13,867 nt of DNA. It comes from Spirochaetaceae bacterium. GTDB lineage: Bacteria; Spirochaetota; Spirochaetia; Sphaerochaetales; Sphaerochaetaceae. The DNA lies in assembly GCA_016649775.1 (NCBI GenBank), contig JAENWY010000031.1:1-13867 (forward strand), written 5' to 3'. Shown piece after piece: positions 1 through 6,972 of the stretch. Positions within the stretch are counted from its first letter, which is position 1. The number at the start of each line of letters is the position of its first letter. The notes under the pieces are model-generated. The model ran no database searches, was not told the DNA's origin, and worked only from the letters and a program-made list of their open reading frames with translations. The position numbers and the translations under genes were made by a program.

Positions 1-343
1 CTTGAAATGAATCATCATTTGTTGCTTCATTATTTTGTACTACTTTTCTAGTAATGACATTTCTTTTTACTGCTTTTCTAGCTGCGACTACTTTATTTTG
101 AGGAACAGTATCTTCAGTATTTTCAGTAATAGTAGAAGTATCTTCAGAAGGTTTTACAATTTTTTTTCTTGTAGTTCTGGGTTTTCTTTTTTTGATAGGT
201 GTTTCTTCTTCATTAGTTGTAGAAGTTATTATTTTTCTTTTTCTTGTTGCTATTTTTCTTTTAGCAACACCTTTTTCACTCACAGTTTCTGTATTTTCTT
301 GAGGTTTTTCTGAAATAACTTCTTCAAGCTTTTCTTCGGACAT
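1..343 (-). CDS. rho: N-terminal part of a protein cut by the window edge, probably transcription terminator Rho
   Basis: The reading frame opens at the ATG at 343-341 and runs without a stop for 114 codons to the window edge. A GGAG ribosome-binding site lies 8 nt before the ATG. The visible part is low-complexity and probably disordered. It begins MSEEKLEEVISEKP, then alternates Lys/Arg-rich patches (RKRK, KKRKPRTTRKK) with Glu/Thr/Ser-rich stretches. No folded domain is visible. Such charged N-terminal extensions occur ahead of the RNA-binding domain in many Rho proteins. In Borrelia, and as I recall in Treponema, rho lies close to hup and rpsT, which are also near here, so Rho is the best guess. 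Other proteins with charged N-termini, such as IF-2 or an RNase E/G, are not excluded. The CDS itself is secure; the name is inference. Confidence 0.6.
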   Translation of the reverse strand, partial: MSEEKLEEVISEKPQENTETVSEKGVAKRKIATRKRKIITSTTNEEETPIKKRKPRTTRKKIVKPSEDTSTITENTEDTVPQNKVVAARKAVKRNVITRKVVQNNEATNDDSFQ

Positions 344-408
344 AAATTTGACTCCAAATTTTTAATATTGTCCAGTAGAAAGTAATTGTATACTCTGGAA
401 ACAATATT

Positions 409-437
409 TTTATAAAAGATATTATTATTTAATGCAA
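409..437 (-). promoter_or_regulatory. Candidate sigma-70 type promoter for the rho-like gene
   Basis: On the minus strand a TTGCAT -35 box (437-432) and a TATAAA -10 box (414-409) are separated by exactly 17 nt. Transcription would start near 402, giving a leader of about 60 nt before the ATG at 343. In such AT-rich DNA a chance match is possible, but spacing and position are both right, and the hairpin at 711-767 separates this gene from the upstream epimerase. Confidence 0.4.
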
Positions 438-710
438 ACTTACTTAACGATGTAAGAAGTATGACTTTTTTTTTAATTTTAGGCGGTTCTTTTTTTATTT
501 ACTTATTTAACAAATAAGGGAATTAGAAAAATATCAGATAATTAGAGAGAGAAATTTTTAAGTTTGATAAATTCTTAATTTGTCTAATCTAATTTAAAGG
601 ATAAAAATTAAACTTGCAACTAAATTTAATCTATATAATAAATATATTCTCACTTAAAAGGAATGTCAAGCAACATAATATATATGTTTAGTAATTTACA
701 TAAAATCAAT
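438..710. other. AT-rich intergenic stretch without a recognisable gene
   Basis: The region between the candidate promoter and the hairpin at 711-767 is very AT-rich, with stops in every frame and no coding-like reading. I see no tRNA-like fold, riboswitch core or repeat that stands out from base composition. It probably serves as the untranslated upstream region of the rho-like gene. Confidence 0.5.
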
Positions 711-767
711 CAAGATATAAAATTGTCCTCTAAGAAGAAATGAATATAAATACAATTTTATATCTTG
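711..767 (-). terminator. Long perfect hairpin downstream of the epimerase gene, probable terminator
   Basis: Positions 711-726 (CAAGATATAAAATTGT) and 752-767 form a perfect 16-bp inverted repeat with a 25-nt spacer. On the minus strand it begins 17 nt after the epimerase stop codon, so it would form at the 3' end of that mRNA. The stem is AT-rich and is followed only by ATTGATTTT, not a strict U-run. It may therefore be a weak intrinsic terminator or a 3'-end stabilising structure. No plus-strand gene ends here. Confidence 0.5.
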
Positions 768-784
768 GATATTACAAACTAGGC

Positions 785-1795
785 TTACAAATTTACTTTG
801 TAATATTCTTTATACCAAGAAGCAAAAGAATTAAGTCCATCTTCAATAGATGTACTTGGTTTAAAGTCAAAGTCGTTAATCAAATCTTCTACATTAGCAT
901 AGGTTTGATAAACATCTCCTGGTTGCATAGGAAGATAATTCTTTTTCATTTTTGTTCCTAATGCATTTTCTAAAGCTTTAAAATAATCCATTATTTTTTC
1001 AGGTTTATTATTCCCAATATTATAGATTTTATATCTATCGCCATTTTCATTTTCTTTTGGAGGAGATACTAAAATCTTAGTTATTCCCTCAACTATATCA
1101 TCAATGTATGTAAAATCTCTCCACATATCACCATTGTTATAGATATCTACGGTTTCACCTTTATAAATTTTATTTGTAAATTTAAAATAAGCCATGTCAG
1201 GTCTGCCCCAAGGTCCATATACTGTAAAGAATCTTAGACCTGTGGTAGGAAATTTGTATAGATGAGTGTAAGCATGAGCCATTAACTCATTTGATTTCTT
1301 TGTAGCAGCATATAAGCTAACGGGAGAATCAACTTTATCTTCAGTGCTGAAGGGAATAGTTTTATTTAATCCATACACAGATGAGGATGAAGCATAGACT
1401 AAATGCTCAACTGCATTTTCTGTTGCTTGAGTATTTCTACAAGCTTCTAAAATATTAAAGAATCCTATGATATTAGAACTAATGTAGGCCTCAGGGTTCG
1501 TAATACTATACCTAACACCTGCTTGAGCGGCAAGATTCAGAACTATTGAAGGTTTATACTCATCAAAAATACGATCTATTACAACCTTATTGGCCAAATC
1601 ATCTTCAATAAAAATAAAATTAGCATTTTTTTGTAGAATTTCAAGTCTAGCTAGTTTTAATGAAGGATCATAATAATCATTCATATTGTCTAATCCAATA
1701 ATTTGAACATATTCTTTTTCTTCTAGCAGTTTTTTTGCAACATGGAATCCAATAAAACCAGCTGCTCCTGTTATTAATATTTTCTTATTAGTCAT
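785..1795 (-). CDS. UDP-glucuronate 4-epimerase (short-chain dehydrogenase/reductase family)
   Basis: Predicted to interconvert UDP-glucuronate and UDP-galacturonate in the cytoplasm with bound NAD, feeding acidic sugars into surface polysaccharide. The 336-residue length is normal for the family. The NAD-binding GAAGFIG motif is at residues 10-16, and the GLDNMNDYYDPSLKLARL segment (34-51) is typical of the CapI/LspL glucuronate epimerases rather than GalE. NLAAQAGVRYS follows at 87-97, the SSSSVYG serine motif at 136-142, and the catalytic Y162-x3-K166 pair. RFFTVYGPWGRPDMA (188-202) and WRDFTY (225-230) are substrate-domain motifs. The ATG at 1795 has a weak AAGGT about 11 nt upstream. The gene follows ugd by 80 nt on the same strand, so the two make consecutive steps from UDP-glucose. 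The intergenic gap contains a TATAAT (1825-1820) without a good -35. Family assignment is firm; the exact sugar is inferred from motifs and neighbour. Confidence 0.9.
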   Translation of the reverse strand: MTNKKILITGAAGFIGFHVAKKLLEEKEYVQIIGLDNMNDYYDPSLKLARLEILQKNANFIFIEDDLANKVVIDRIFDEYKPSIVLNLAAQAGVRYSITNPEAYISSNIIGFFNILEACRNTQATENAVEHLVYASSSSVYGLNKTIPFSTEDKVDSPVSLYAATKKSNELMAHAYTHLYKFPTTGLRFFTVYGPWGRPDMAYFKFTNKIYKGETVDIYNNGDMWRDFTYIDDIVEGITKILVSPPKENENGDRYKIYNIGNNKPEKIMDYFKALENALGTKMKKNYLPMQPGDVYQTYANVEDLINDFDFKPSTSIEDGLNSFASWYKEYYKVNL

Positions 1796-1875
1796 TTTAC
1801 TAATTACCTTTTTTTATTAATTATAATTAAAAACAAAAAATTATCTAAAACTATTATTGAAATAGCACTATTTAA

Positions 1876-3108
1876 TTAATCTCTTGCATATAAATCTCTA
1901 GTATAAACTTTATCTTTGCAATCATCCAAAATAGTATCATAACGATTTGCAACGATTACCGTTGATAATTTCTTAAATTCTTCTAAATTGTTAATAACTT
2001 TACTACCATAAAAAAAAGATTCACTCATTGCAGGTTCATAAACAATTACATTAACACCTTTAGCTTTTATTCTTTTCATTATACCCTGAATTGAACTTTG
2101 TCTAAAGTTATCTGAATTTGCCTTCATAGTTAATCTAAAAATACCAACTGTAATATTTTCATCATTTTCACCAGTTTTAAGATTAACACCTGCCATTTTT
2201 AGTATTGAATCAGCAACAAAATCTTTTCTTGTTCTATTAGCATCAACAACTGCACCCATAATAGATTGAGGAACATCTCCGTAATTAGCTAATAATTGTT
2301 TAGTATCTTTTGGTAAACAATAACCACCATACCCAAAGGAAGGATTATTATAATGAGTTCCAATTCGCGGATCTAATCCCACGCCATCTAGAATAGCTTT
2401 AGAATCCAAACCTCTTACTTCTGCATAAGTATCTAATTCATTAACAAAAGACACTCTCATTGCAAGATAAGTATTTGCAAATAATTTTACAGCTTCCGCT
2501 TCTGTTGAACGCATTATTAAAACATCCACATTTTCTTTCAAGGCTCCTTTATTTAATAAAGAAGCAAACAATTCACAATTGTCTTTCTGTGTTTTTGGAC
2601 CACCTACGATAATTCGAGAGGGATATAAATCATCATATAAAGCTTTGCCTTCACGTAAAAATTCTGGACTAAAAATTATTCTATCAGTATTATATTTTTC
2701 TCTTAATTTCTCAGTGTATCCTACAGGAATTGTTGATTTAATAACTATAATTGGTAAATTATCTCCACGTAAAGAAACTATTTGGTTAATCACTGATTCT
2801 ACAGAACGACAATCAAAGAAATTCTTAACACTGTCATAATTTGTGGGAGTTGAAATAAGAACAAAATCAGCTATTTTATAAGCTTCATCACCAGCACTTG
2901 TTGCAAATAGATCTAGATTATATTTTTCTTTATTGCTCAAATATTCCTCTATTTCTCTATCAACTAAAGGACTAATGCCTTTATTAATTTTATCTATTTT
3001 TTCTTGTACCAAATCAATAGCATAAACTTTATTGTGTTGTGCTAGTAGAATTGCATTAGCTAATCCTACATACCCGGTGCCAGCAACTGCAATTATATAT
3101 TTTTTCAT
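1876..3108 (-). CDS. ugd: UDP-glucose 6-dehydrogenase
   Basis: Oxidises UDP-glucose to UDP-glucuronate with two NAD+, in the cytoplasm. The protein has 410 residues, close to the E. coli-type Ugd of about 390. The N-terminal Rossmann motif is AGTGYVGL (9-16). The active-site segments are SPEFLREG (147-154, E149), KLFANTYLAMRVSFVNEL (208-225, with K208 and N212) and FGYGGYCLPKDTKQLL (258-273), with catalytic C264. The sequence around the cysteine resembles E. coli Ugd more than the FGGSCFPKD class. The UDP-sugar-binding C-terminal Rossmann domain follows from about residue 319. The start is supported by a strong AAGGAGAGG just before the ATG. The downstream neighbour is the UDP-glucuronate 4-epimerase, which uses its product. 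Upstream is cinA, 66 nt away, with a hairpin in the gap. Confidence 0.95.
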   Translation of the reverse strand: MKKYIIAVAGTGYVGLANAILLAQHNKVYAIDLVQEKIDKINKGISPLVDREIEEYLSNKEKYNLDLFATSAGDEAYKIADFVLISTPTNYDSVKNFFDCRSVESVINQIVSLRGDNLPIIVIKSTIPVGYTEKLREKYNTDRIIFSPEFLREGKALYDDLYPSRIIVGGPKTQKDNCELFASLLNKGALKENVDVLIMRSTEAEAVKLFANTYLAMRVSFVNELDTYAEVRGLDSKAILDGVGLDPRIGTHYNNPSFGYGGYCLPKDTKQLLANYGDVPQSIMGAVVDANRTRKDFVADSILKMAGVNLKTGENDENITVGIFRLTMKANSDNFRQSSIQGIMKRIKAKGVNVIVYEPAMSESFFYGSKVINNLEEFKKLSTVIVANRYDTILDDCKDKVYTRDLYARD

Positions 3109-3132
3109 TTTTACCTCTCCTTCATAAAAACA

Positions 3133-3161
3133 GGTAATTAATATTATTTTTATTAATTACC
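3133..3161 (-). terminator. Hairpin between cinA and ugd, possible terminator or attenuator
   Basis: Positions 3133-3143 (GGTAATTAATA) and 3151-3161 are a perfect 11-bp inverted repeat with a 7-nt loop. On the minus strand the hairpin starts 13 nt after the cinA stop and is followed by TGTTTTTA. The stem is AT-rich and the U-run is short and interrupted, so partial read-through into ugd is likely. I see no convincing separate promoter for ugd in the remaining 24 nt. Confidence 0.45.
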
Positions 3162-3174
3162 ATACATTATTTAA

Positions 3175-4440
3175 TTAAATGTATTTCCACTCTTTTACAA
3201 CTTCTTGAAGATTAACACCATTTTTATATTTTTCAAGTAAAATAAAAGCAGTAGTTGCAGCTCTTCTTCTAACACTTTCTCTCCCATAACTAAATATTTT
3301 TACACAAACAGATTGTGATGGTAAATTTTTAGAAGCAAAACCAAACCAAATAGTACCTAAAGGTTTATCATCAGTTCCCCCTGTGGGTCCAGCAATTCCA
3401 GAGGTAGATAGAGAATAGGTAGTACTAGATATTTTATTAATACCCTCAGCCATTTCAATTACAGTTTGAGAAGATACAGCACCATATTTTTCTAATGTTT
3501 CTTTTTTTACACCTAAAAGGCTCATCTTAGCTTCATTTGCATAAGAAACAACACCACCATAGAAATAAGAAGATGATCCACTCAAATCAGTTAATAATTT
3601 AGCACAAAGACCACCTGTACAACTTTCGCTACAACTAATGGTTTCTTTATTTATCATTAAATCATTTGTTAATGTATCAAGTGCTGTAGTATTTCCTTTT
3701 ACCATTAAATCAGGACCACATTCTTTTTGAAGATTATTAAACATTTTTAATCTATCTTCTTTTGTTCCATCACTTAAAAAATAGCTTATTTTATATTCTT
3801 GGAATCTTGTACCCCATTGAACGGCACCCACTCTACAACGTTGAGAAATTTCTTCTATAACACTTTCACCAATTAGAAAAGAAGAATATTCTTCCCTCTC
3901 TAATTCTTCTTTTCCAACTAGTGTAGCTATCCAAGGTAATATATGAGAGAAAAACATCTCATTTAATTCTCTTGGTGGTCCAGGCATAGCTGCAATAGCT
4001 ACTGATCTATTATTTTTATTAATAAATCCTTTAAATCCAGGAGCAGTTCCTAAAGGGTTAACAACTGGCGTAAATGTTTTAGGAAACATAGTTTGAATAA
4101 TGTTTGCACCATCAACTCGATCTCCAAGTTTTTCTCTCAAGGCTAAAAGACTAGCTTCATCTTGGTATAATTCAACACCTGCAACGTGTGCAACTGATTC
4201 ACGAGTCATATCATCACTAGTTGGTCCTAAACCACCTGTAATAATTATTATATCACTTTCATCGACCATATCAACAAGTTTTGTTTTGATACTTCCATCA
4301 TCATTTATTATGTTCATATCATTTGTATGAATTCCAAGTTTTGTTAATTCACTAGATATTAACTTGCAATGTTTATCGGCAATAATGCCCTGTGTTAATT
4401 CCGTTCCAATTACACAGATTGAAGCTGTTTTATAATTCAT
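3175..4440 (-). CDS. cinA: CinA-like protein: MoaB-like domain plus C-terminal NMN deamidase (PncC) domain
   Basis: Two-domain CinA of 421 residues, the usual full length. The N-terminal MoaB/MogA-like domain (about 1-170, called COG1058 or the CinA pyrophosphatase domain) carries IGTELTQG (11-18) and GGLGPTSDDMTRE (69-81). The C-terminal PncC-type domain (about 255-410) carries SCSESCTGGL (269-278), a YGGVVSYANEAK stretch (294-305) and SGIAGPTGGT (347-356). The PncC domain hydrolyses nicotinamide mononucleotide to nicotinate mononucleotide in NAD recycling. The N-terminal domain is associated with ADP-ribose/NAD-type pyrophosphatase activity in some members. The ATG lies inside the 3' end of lnt, overlapping it by 11 nt. 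It has only a modest AGGT before it, so translation is probably coupled to lnt. Confidence 0.93.
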   Translation of the reverse strand: MNYKTASICVIGTELTQGIIADKHCKLISSELTKLGIHTNDMNIINDDGSIKTKLVDMVDESDIIIITGGLGPTSDDMTRESVAHVAGVELYQDEASLLALREKLGDRVDGANIIQTMFPKTFTPVVNPLGTAPGFKGFINKNNRSVAIAAMPGPPRELNEMFFSHILPWIATLVGKEELEREEYSSFLIGESVIEEISQRCRVGAVQWGTRFQEYKISYFLSDGTKEDRLKMFNNLQKECGPDLMVKGNTTALDTLTNDLMINKETISCSESCTGGLCAKLLTDLSGSSSYFYGGVVSYANEAKMSLLGVKKETLEKYGAVSSQTVIEMAEGINKISSTTYSLSTSGIAGPTGGTDDKPLGTIWFGFASKNLPSQSVCVKIFSYGRESVRRRAATTAFILLEKYKNGVNLQEVVKEWKYI

Positions 4441-6106
4441 CTTTTTTACCTGACTTTTTTTTCTTTTTCAAATATTCTATTAATTGATAAATTGCCATTA
4501 ATACAATAGCAACATAAGATATATCTGCACTTAATATTCCAAATAAGTTAGGATGATTAGTATAGAAGGTAAAACCTTCTATAGCACTATCATAAACAGG
4601 TACTTTATATATTTTCCATCCAGGCTTGAAGGGAGTCATTGGATCAATTATTTTACCTTTAGCATCTATTAAACAGGTTATACCACTATTTGTAGATCTC
4701 ATAGTAGCTTTCCTATTCTCAACTGATCTAAACACGGCTATGGCAGCATGTTGCATCTCAGAAACATCACTATTGGCCCAACCATCATTAGTCATATTCA
4801 ATAATACATTTGCTCCATTTTTTACAAATTCTGCGGAGATTTCTCCAAACACATCTTCAAAACATATTGGAGTTGAAAATTTAATACCATCTTTAGTTGT
4901 GAATACAACAGGCTCATTACCTTGTAACCACCAATGATAGCCATTATCTTTTAATATTTTATATAACCAAGGAAGTTGCTTTTCGTATGGGAAGTATTCA
5001 GTAAAGGGAACTAAATGTTGTTTCCTATATGTATTTTTAATTTTACCATTGTCAAAGAAAATTACACTATTATAATCATCCCTATTCCAAGAACCATCCT
5101 CAAGTAGAGCTGGCGTAGAAGGATCTTTTATTACACCTTCTGGATTACCTGTTACTAAAGGTACTGATAATTCTTTACCAAAATTAACAAACTCTTCTAC
5201 AAGAGCAGTAGTTTCTTCATCACTTGGATAGTTTTCATGCCAGGCTACAGAAGGTACAAAGGCAGTTTCACTCCATAATACAATATCTGGCTTTTGTGTT
5301 ATAGCTTCAAGAGAATACATTCTAAGGTTATTAAAATTCCTCTTATAAGTCATAAAACCACCTTTCCAGGTATCTGCACTATGTTGTACAGTTGCAACTT
5401 TCCATTCTTTTTCTGGTGTTTTATTATCCCATTTATTAATTGTAACATAACCAAATATTAATATTGCTAGCATAACAATAAAATAAACAATTACATCAAT
5501 TTTATATTCTTTAATAAAGGATTTAAAACTATAGGTTTTATTATTTAAATACTCGCCTAAATATGTTCCAAGCAATATCTGAGGAAGTACCATTATAAAG
5601 TTTATACCCCATATGCCTGTTATAGAGGCTATTTGAATGAATGGTAATAAATCATAGGTGGCATAACCCAAAGTACCGTAAGGATATCCGGCAAACCAAT
5701 CTTGTGATAGATAAGTGTATGCAGTATAAATGATAGCCATTAAAATATAACGGCGTTTTTTAAAGAATTTATCTACAAATTTAAGTATAGGGAATAATAC
5801 TAATAACTCCCCACCTTTAATTATTGGTACAATAATTATTGCAAGTGGATGAAAACTTTTTAACCAATAATTATAAAAAAGATAAAAGAAGACGCCAAAA
5901 ATAAATCCATACAGAGGAGTTAATGAAAACTTTGTATTATGGATTACTGCAAACATAGGAATTAATGCTACGAATGCCAAAATAGGTAGGCCATTATAAA
6001 ATATAAATCCAGGGAAGGATACAGAAAATATAAAACCTGATAATAGTAACAACAAAGCCTCAGAACATACTGTCCTGAGGCTTCTGTTTGAAGATGAATC
6101 AATCAA
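4430..6106 (-). CDS. lnt: Apolipoprotein N-acyltransferase
   Basis: Inner-membrane enzyme that adds the third acyl chain to the N-terminal cysteine of lipoproteins; spirochaetes are rich in lipoproteins. The protein has 558 residues, somewhat longer than E. coli Lnt (512). Residues about 15-225 contain successive hydrophobic membrane segments. A nitrilase-type domain occupies about 235-505, and a last membrane segment lies near 524-544, followed by a Lys-rich tail. The catalytic Glu-Lys-Cys triad is readable as E280 (VLWSETAF), K362 (YRKQHLVPFTEYFP) and C415 (TPICFEDVFG). The start codon is TTG at 6106, supported by TTGGAG 8 nt upstream and by the lack of another well-placed start. The gene follows hup by 32 nt and overlaps cinA. 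A GC-rich hairpin lies within its first codons (6055-6083). Confidence 0.93.
   Translation of the reverse strand: MIDSSSNRSLRTVCSEALLLLLSGFIFSVSFPGFIFYNGLPILAFVALIPMFAVIHNTKFSLTPLYGFIFGVFFYLFYNYWLKSFHPLAIIIVPIIKGGELLVLFPILKFVDKFFKKRRYILMAIIYTAYTYLSQDWFAGYPYGTLGYATYDLLPFIQIASITGIWGINFIMVLPQILLGTYLGEYLNNKTYSFKSFIKEYKIDVIVYFIVMLAILIFGYVTINKWDNKTPEKEWKVATVQHSADTWKGGFMTYKRNFNNLRMYSLEAITQKPDIVLWSETAFVPSVAWHENYPSDEETTALVEEFVNFGKELSVPLVTGNPEGVIKDPSTPALLEDGSWNRDDYNSVIFFDNGKIKNTYRKQHLVPFTEYFPYEKQLPWLYKILKDNGYHWWLQGNEPVVFTTKDGIKFSTPICFEDVFGEISAEFVKNGANVLLNMTNDGWANSDVSEMQHAAIAVFRSVENRKATMRSTNSGITCLIDAKGKIIDPMTPFKPGWKIYKVPVYDSAIEGFTFYTNHPNLFGILSADISYVAIVLMAIYQLIEYLKKKKKSGKKDEL
6055..6083 (-). other. Stable hairpin inside the first codons of lnt
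   Basis: Positions 6055-6063 (AAGCCTCAG) and 6075-6083 (CTGAGGCTT) are a perfect 9-bp inverted repeat with an 11-nt loop, five pairs being G-C. It covers roughly codons 8-18 of lnt. On the minus strand the stem is followed by TGTTGTTAC, which is U-rich but not a terminator tract. In such an AT-rich region this is an unusually stable structure. It could pause RNA polymerase or slow early elongation, or it could be a coincidence of coding sequence. Confidence 0.5.
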
Positions 6107-6114
6107 AACTATTT

Positions 6115-6120
6115 CTCCAA
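6115..6120 (-). promoter_or_regulatory. Ribosome-binding site fixing the TTG start of lnt
   Basis: TTGGAG on the minus strand places GGAG 8 nt before the TTG at 6106-6104. This is the normal spacing in this window, so the non-ATG start is likely genuine. Confidence 0.6.
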
Positions 6121-6138
6121 AATTGATGAGAGTGTTAA

Positions 6139-6465
6139 TTAACCTCTAAGGTTCCAAACTCTCTCTTTTAATTCACGACCAGGGCGAAAAAACGCAACAC
6201 CATGTGTATCCACAGTAACAGGAGCCCCTGTTTTTGGATTGTGTGCACGATCTCTCTGTTTTCTTGTGTGAACTTCAAAAGTACCGAATCCTCTTAACTC
6301 AATAATTAAGTCTTTCTTAAGACCATCTTTTACTTCTTCAAAGAATTCATCAAGCAACATATGAATGTCGGATCTTGTAATTTCAGTGTCAGCATTCTTT
6401 TCTTTAAACTTCTCATATAAACTTTCAATAATGGCTGCTTTAGTCAATTTTTTAATATCTGCCAT
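6139..6465 (-). CDS. hup: HU-family DNA-binding protein
   Basis: Small nucleoid protein that binds and bends DNA as a dimer. With the ATG at 6465 it has 108 residues, longer than the typical 90. The extra length is in a loop around residues 21-30 (KEKNADTEIT) and in a basic C-terminal end. The HU signature GFGTFEV is at 59-65, followed by the DNA-binding arm with RAHNPKTG (73-80, with the intercalating proline) and FRPGRELKE (93-101). The ELRGFGTFEV..RK pattern resembles Treponema HU. An in-frame TTG two codons upstream (6471) would sit only 1 nt from the AAGGAG, whereas the ATG is 7 nt from it, so the ATG is chosen. It lies between rpsT and lnt, an order I recall from Treponema. Confidence 0.95.
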   Translation of the reverse strand: MADIKKLTKAAIIESLYEKFKEKNADTEITRSDIHMLLDEFFEEVKDGLKKDLIIELRGFGTFEVHTRKQRDRAHNPKTGAPVTVDTHGVAFFRPGRELKERVWNLRG

Positions 6466-6472
6466 AGACAAA

Positions 6473-6478
6473 CTCCTT
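6473..6478 (-). promoter_or_regulatory. Ribosome-binding site deciding the hup start
   Basis: A full AAGGAG on the minus strand is 7 nt from the ATG at 6465-6463 but only 1 nt from the in-frame TTG at 6471-6469. This argues for the shorter 108-residue protein. Confidence 0.75.
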
Positions 6479-6527
6479 AGTATTTGTAATGTTCTTAACC
6501 AGAAAATTTAGGCTTGCAAAAAAATTA

Positions 6528-6791
6528 TTAAGCAAGTTTGCTATAAGCTTTATACATTCTTGATTTTTTGCGGCTTGTTGTGTTTTTGTGCATTACACCT
6601 TTAGAACCGGCACCATCCAATAATTTAAAACCTTCGTCCATTGATAATTTTGCGGATTCTTTATCGCCTAATAAAACGGCTTTATCGAATTTCTTAATTT
6701 CAGTACGAACCGCACTCTTAACTGCACGATTTCTCATACGACGTACTTCGCTCTGTTTTACTCTTTTCTTAGATGATCTGTTGTTAGCCAC
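6528..6791 (-). CDS. rpsT: 30S ribosomal protein S20
   Basis: Primary 16S rRNA-binding protein of the small subunit, needed for early 30S assembly. The 87 residues match the family length. The sequence is very basic and helical, with the typical N-terminal ANNRSSKKRVKQSEVRRMRN (2-21) and the conserved C-terminal KGVMHKNTTSRKKSRM stretch (64-79). The start codon is GTG at 6791, with a GGAGG 7 nt upstream. The gene is first in the rpsT-hup-lnt-cinA cluster and has a good promoter about 50 nt upstream. E. coli S20 feeds back on its own translation, and a non-ATG start contributes there. The GTG here may mean something similar, but that is inference. Confidence 0.95.
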   Translation of the reverse strand: MANNRSSKKRVKQSEVRRMRNRAVKSAVRTEIKKFDKAVLLGDKESAKLSMDEGFKLLDGAGSKGVMHKNTTSRKKSRMYKAYSKLA

Positions 6792-6798
6792 CGTAATG

Positions 6799-6803
6799 CC
6801 TCC
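6799..6803 (-). promoter_or_regulatory. Ribosome-binding site for the GTG start of rpsT
   Basis: GGAGG on the minus strand lies 7 nt before the GTG at 6791-6789. No ATG in the same frame competes at this position. Confidence 0.65.
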
Positions 6804-6843
6804 AAATAAATATTACTCTATTATTATTAGTTTTATTTCATTT

Positions 6844-6872
6844 ATTATAAAAATGATTTGGCATATAGCCAA
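6844..6872 (-). promoter_or_regulatory. Promoter of the rpsT-hup-lnt-cinA cluster, with a palindrome over the -35 box
   Basis: The minus strand has TTGGCT (6872-6867), a 17-nt spacer and a perfect TATAAT (6849-6844). The start would be near 6837, about 46 nt before the rpsT GTG. The -35 box is part of the 15-bp palindrome TTGGC-ATATA-GCCAA (6858-6872), which could be an operator or simply chance. A further TTGACT lies upstream around 6906-6911 without a well-spaced -10. Confidence 0.6.
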
Positions 6873-6972
6873 CAAATACATAAACTATCATAAGTATATA
6901 GCTACAGTCAATACACTACTTTAAGTTTATATAACAAATAATTTAATTGCTACCATATACTTGCTTAAAAGA

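Noticed and set aside
35..313. 92-codon plus-strand open frame rich in Phe, Ser and Cys
   Set aside because: It is the antisense shadow of the Lys/Glu-rich minus-strand gene at 1-343, has no family resemblance and no good ribosome-binding site.
740..961. 73-codon plus-strand open frame
   Set aside because: Most of it is antisense to the epimerase gene and its start lies inside the hairpin loop at 727-751.
6568..6924. 118-codon plus-strand open frame over rpsT
   Set aside because: It is antisense to rpsT, which is a clear ribosomal protein gene, and runs through its promoter.
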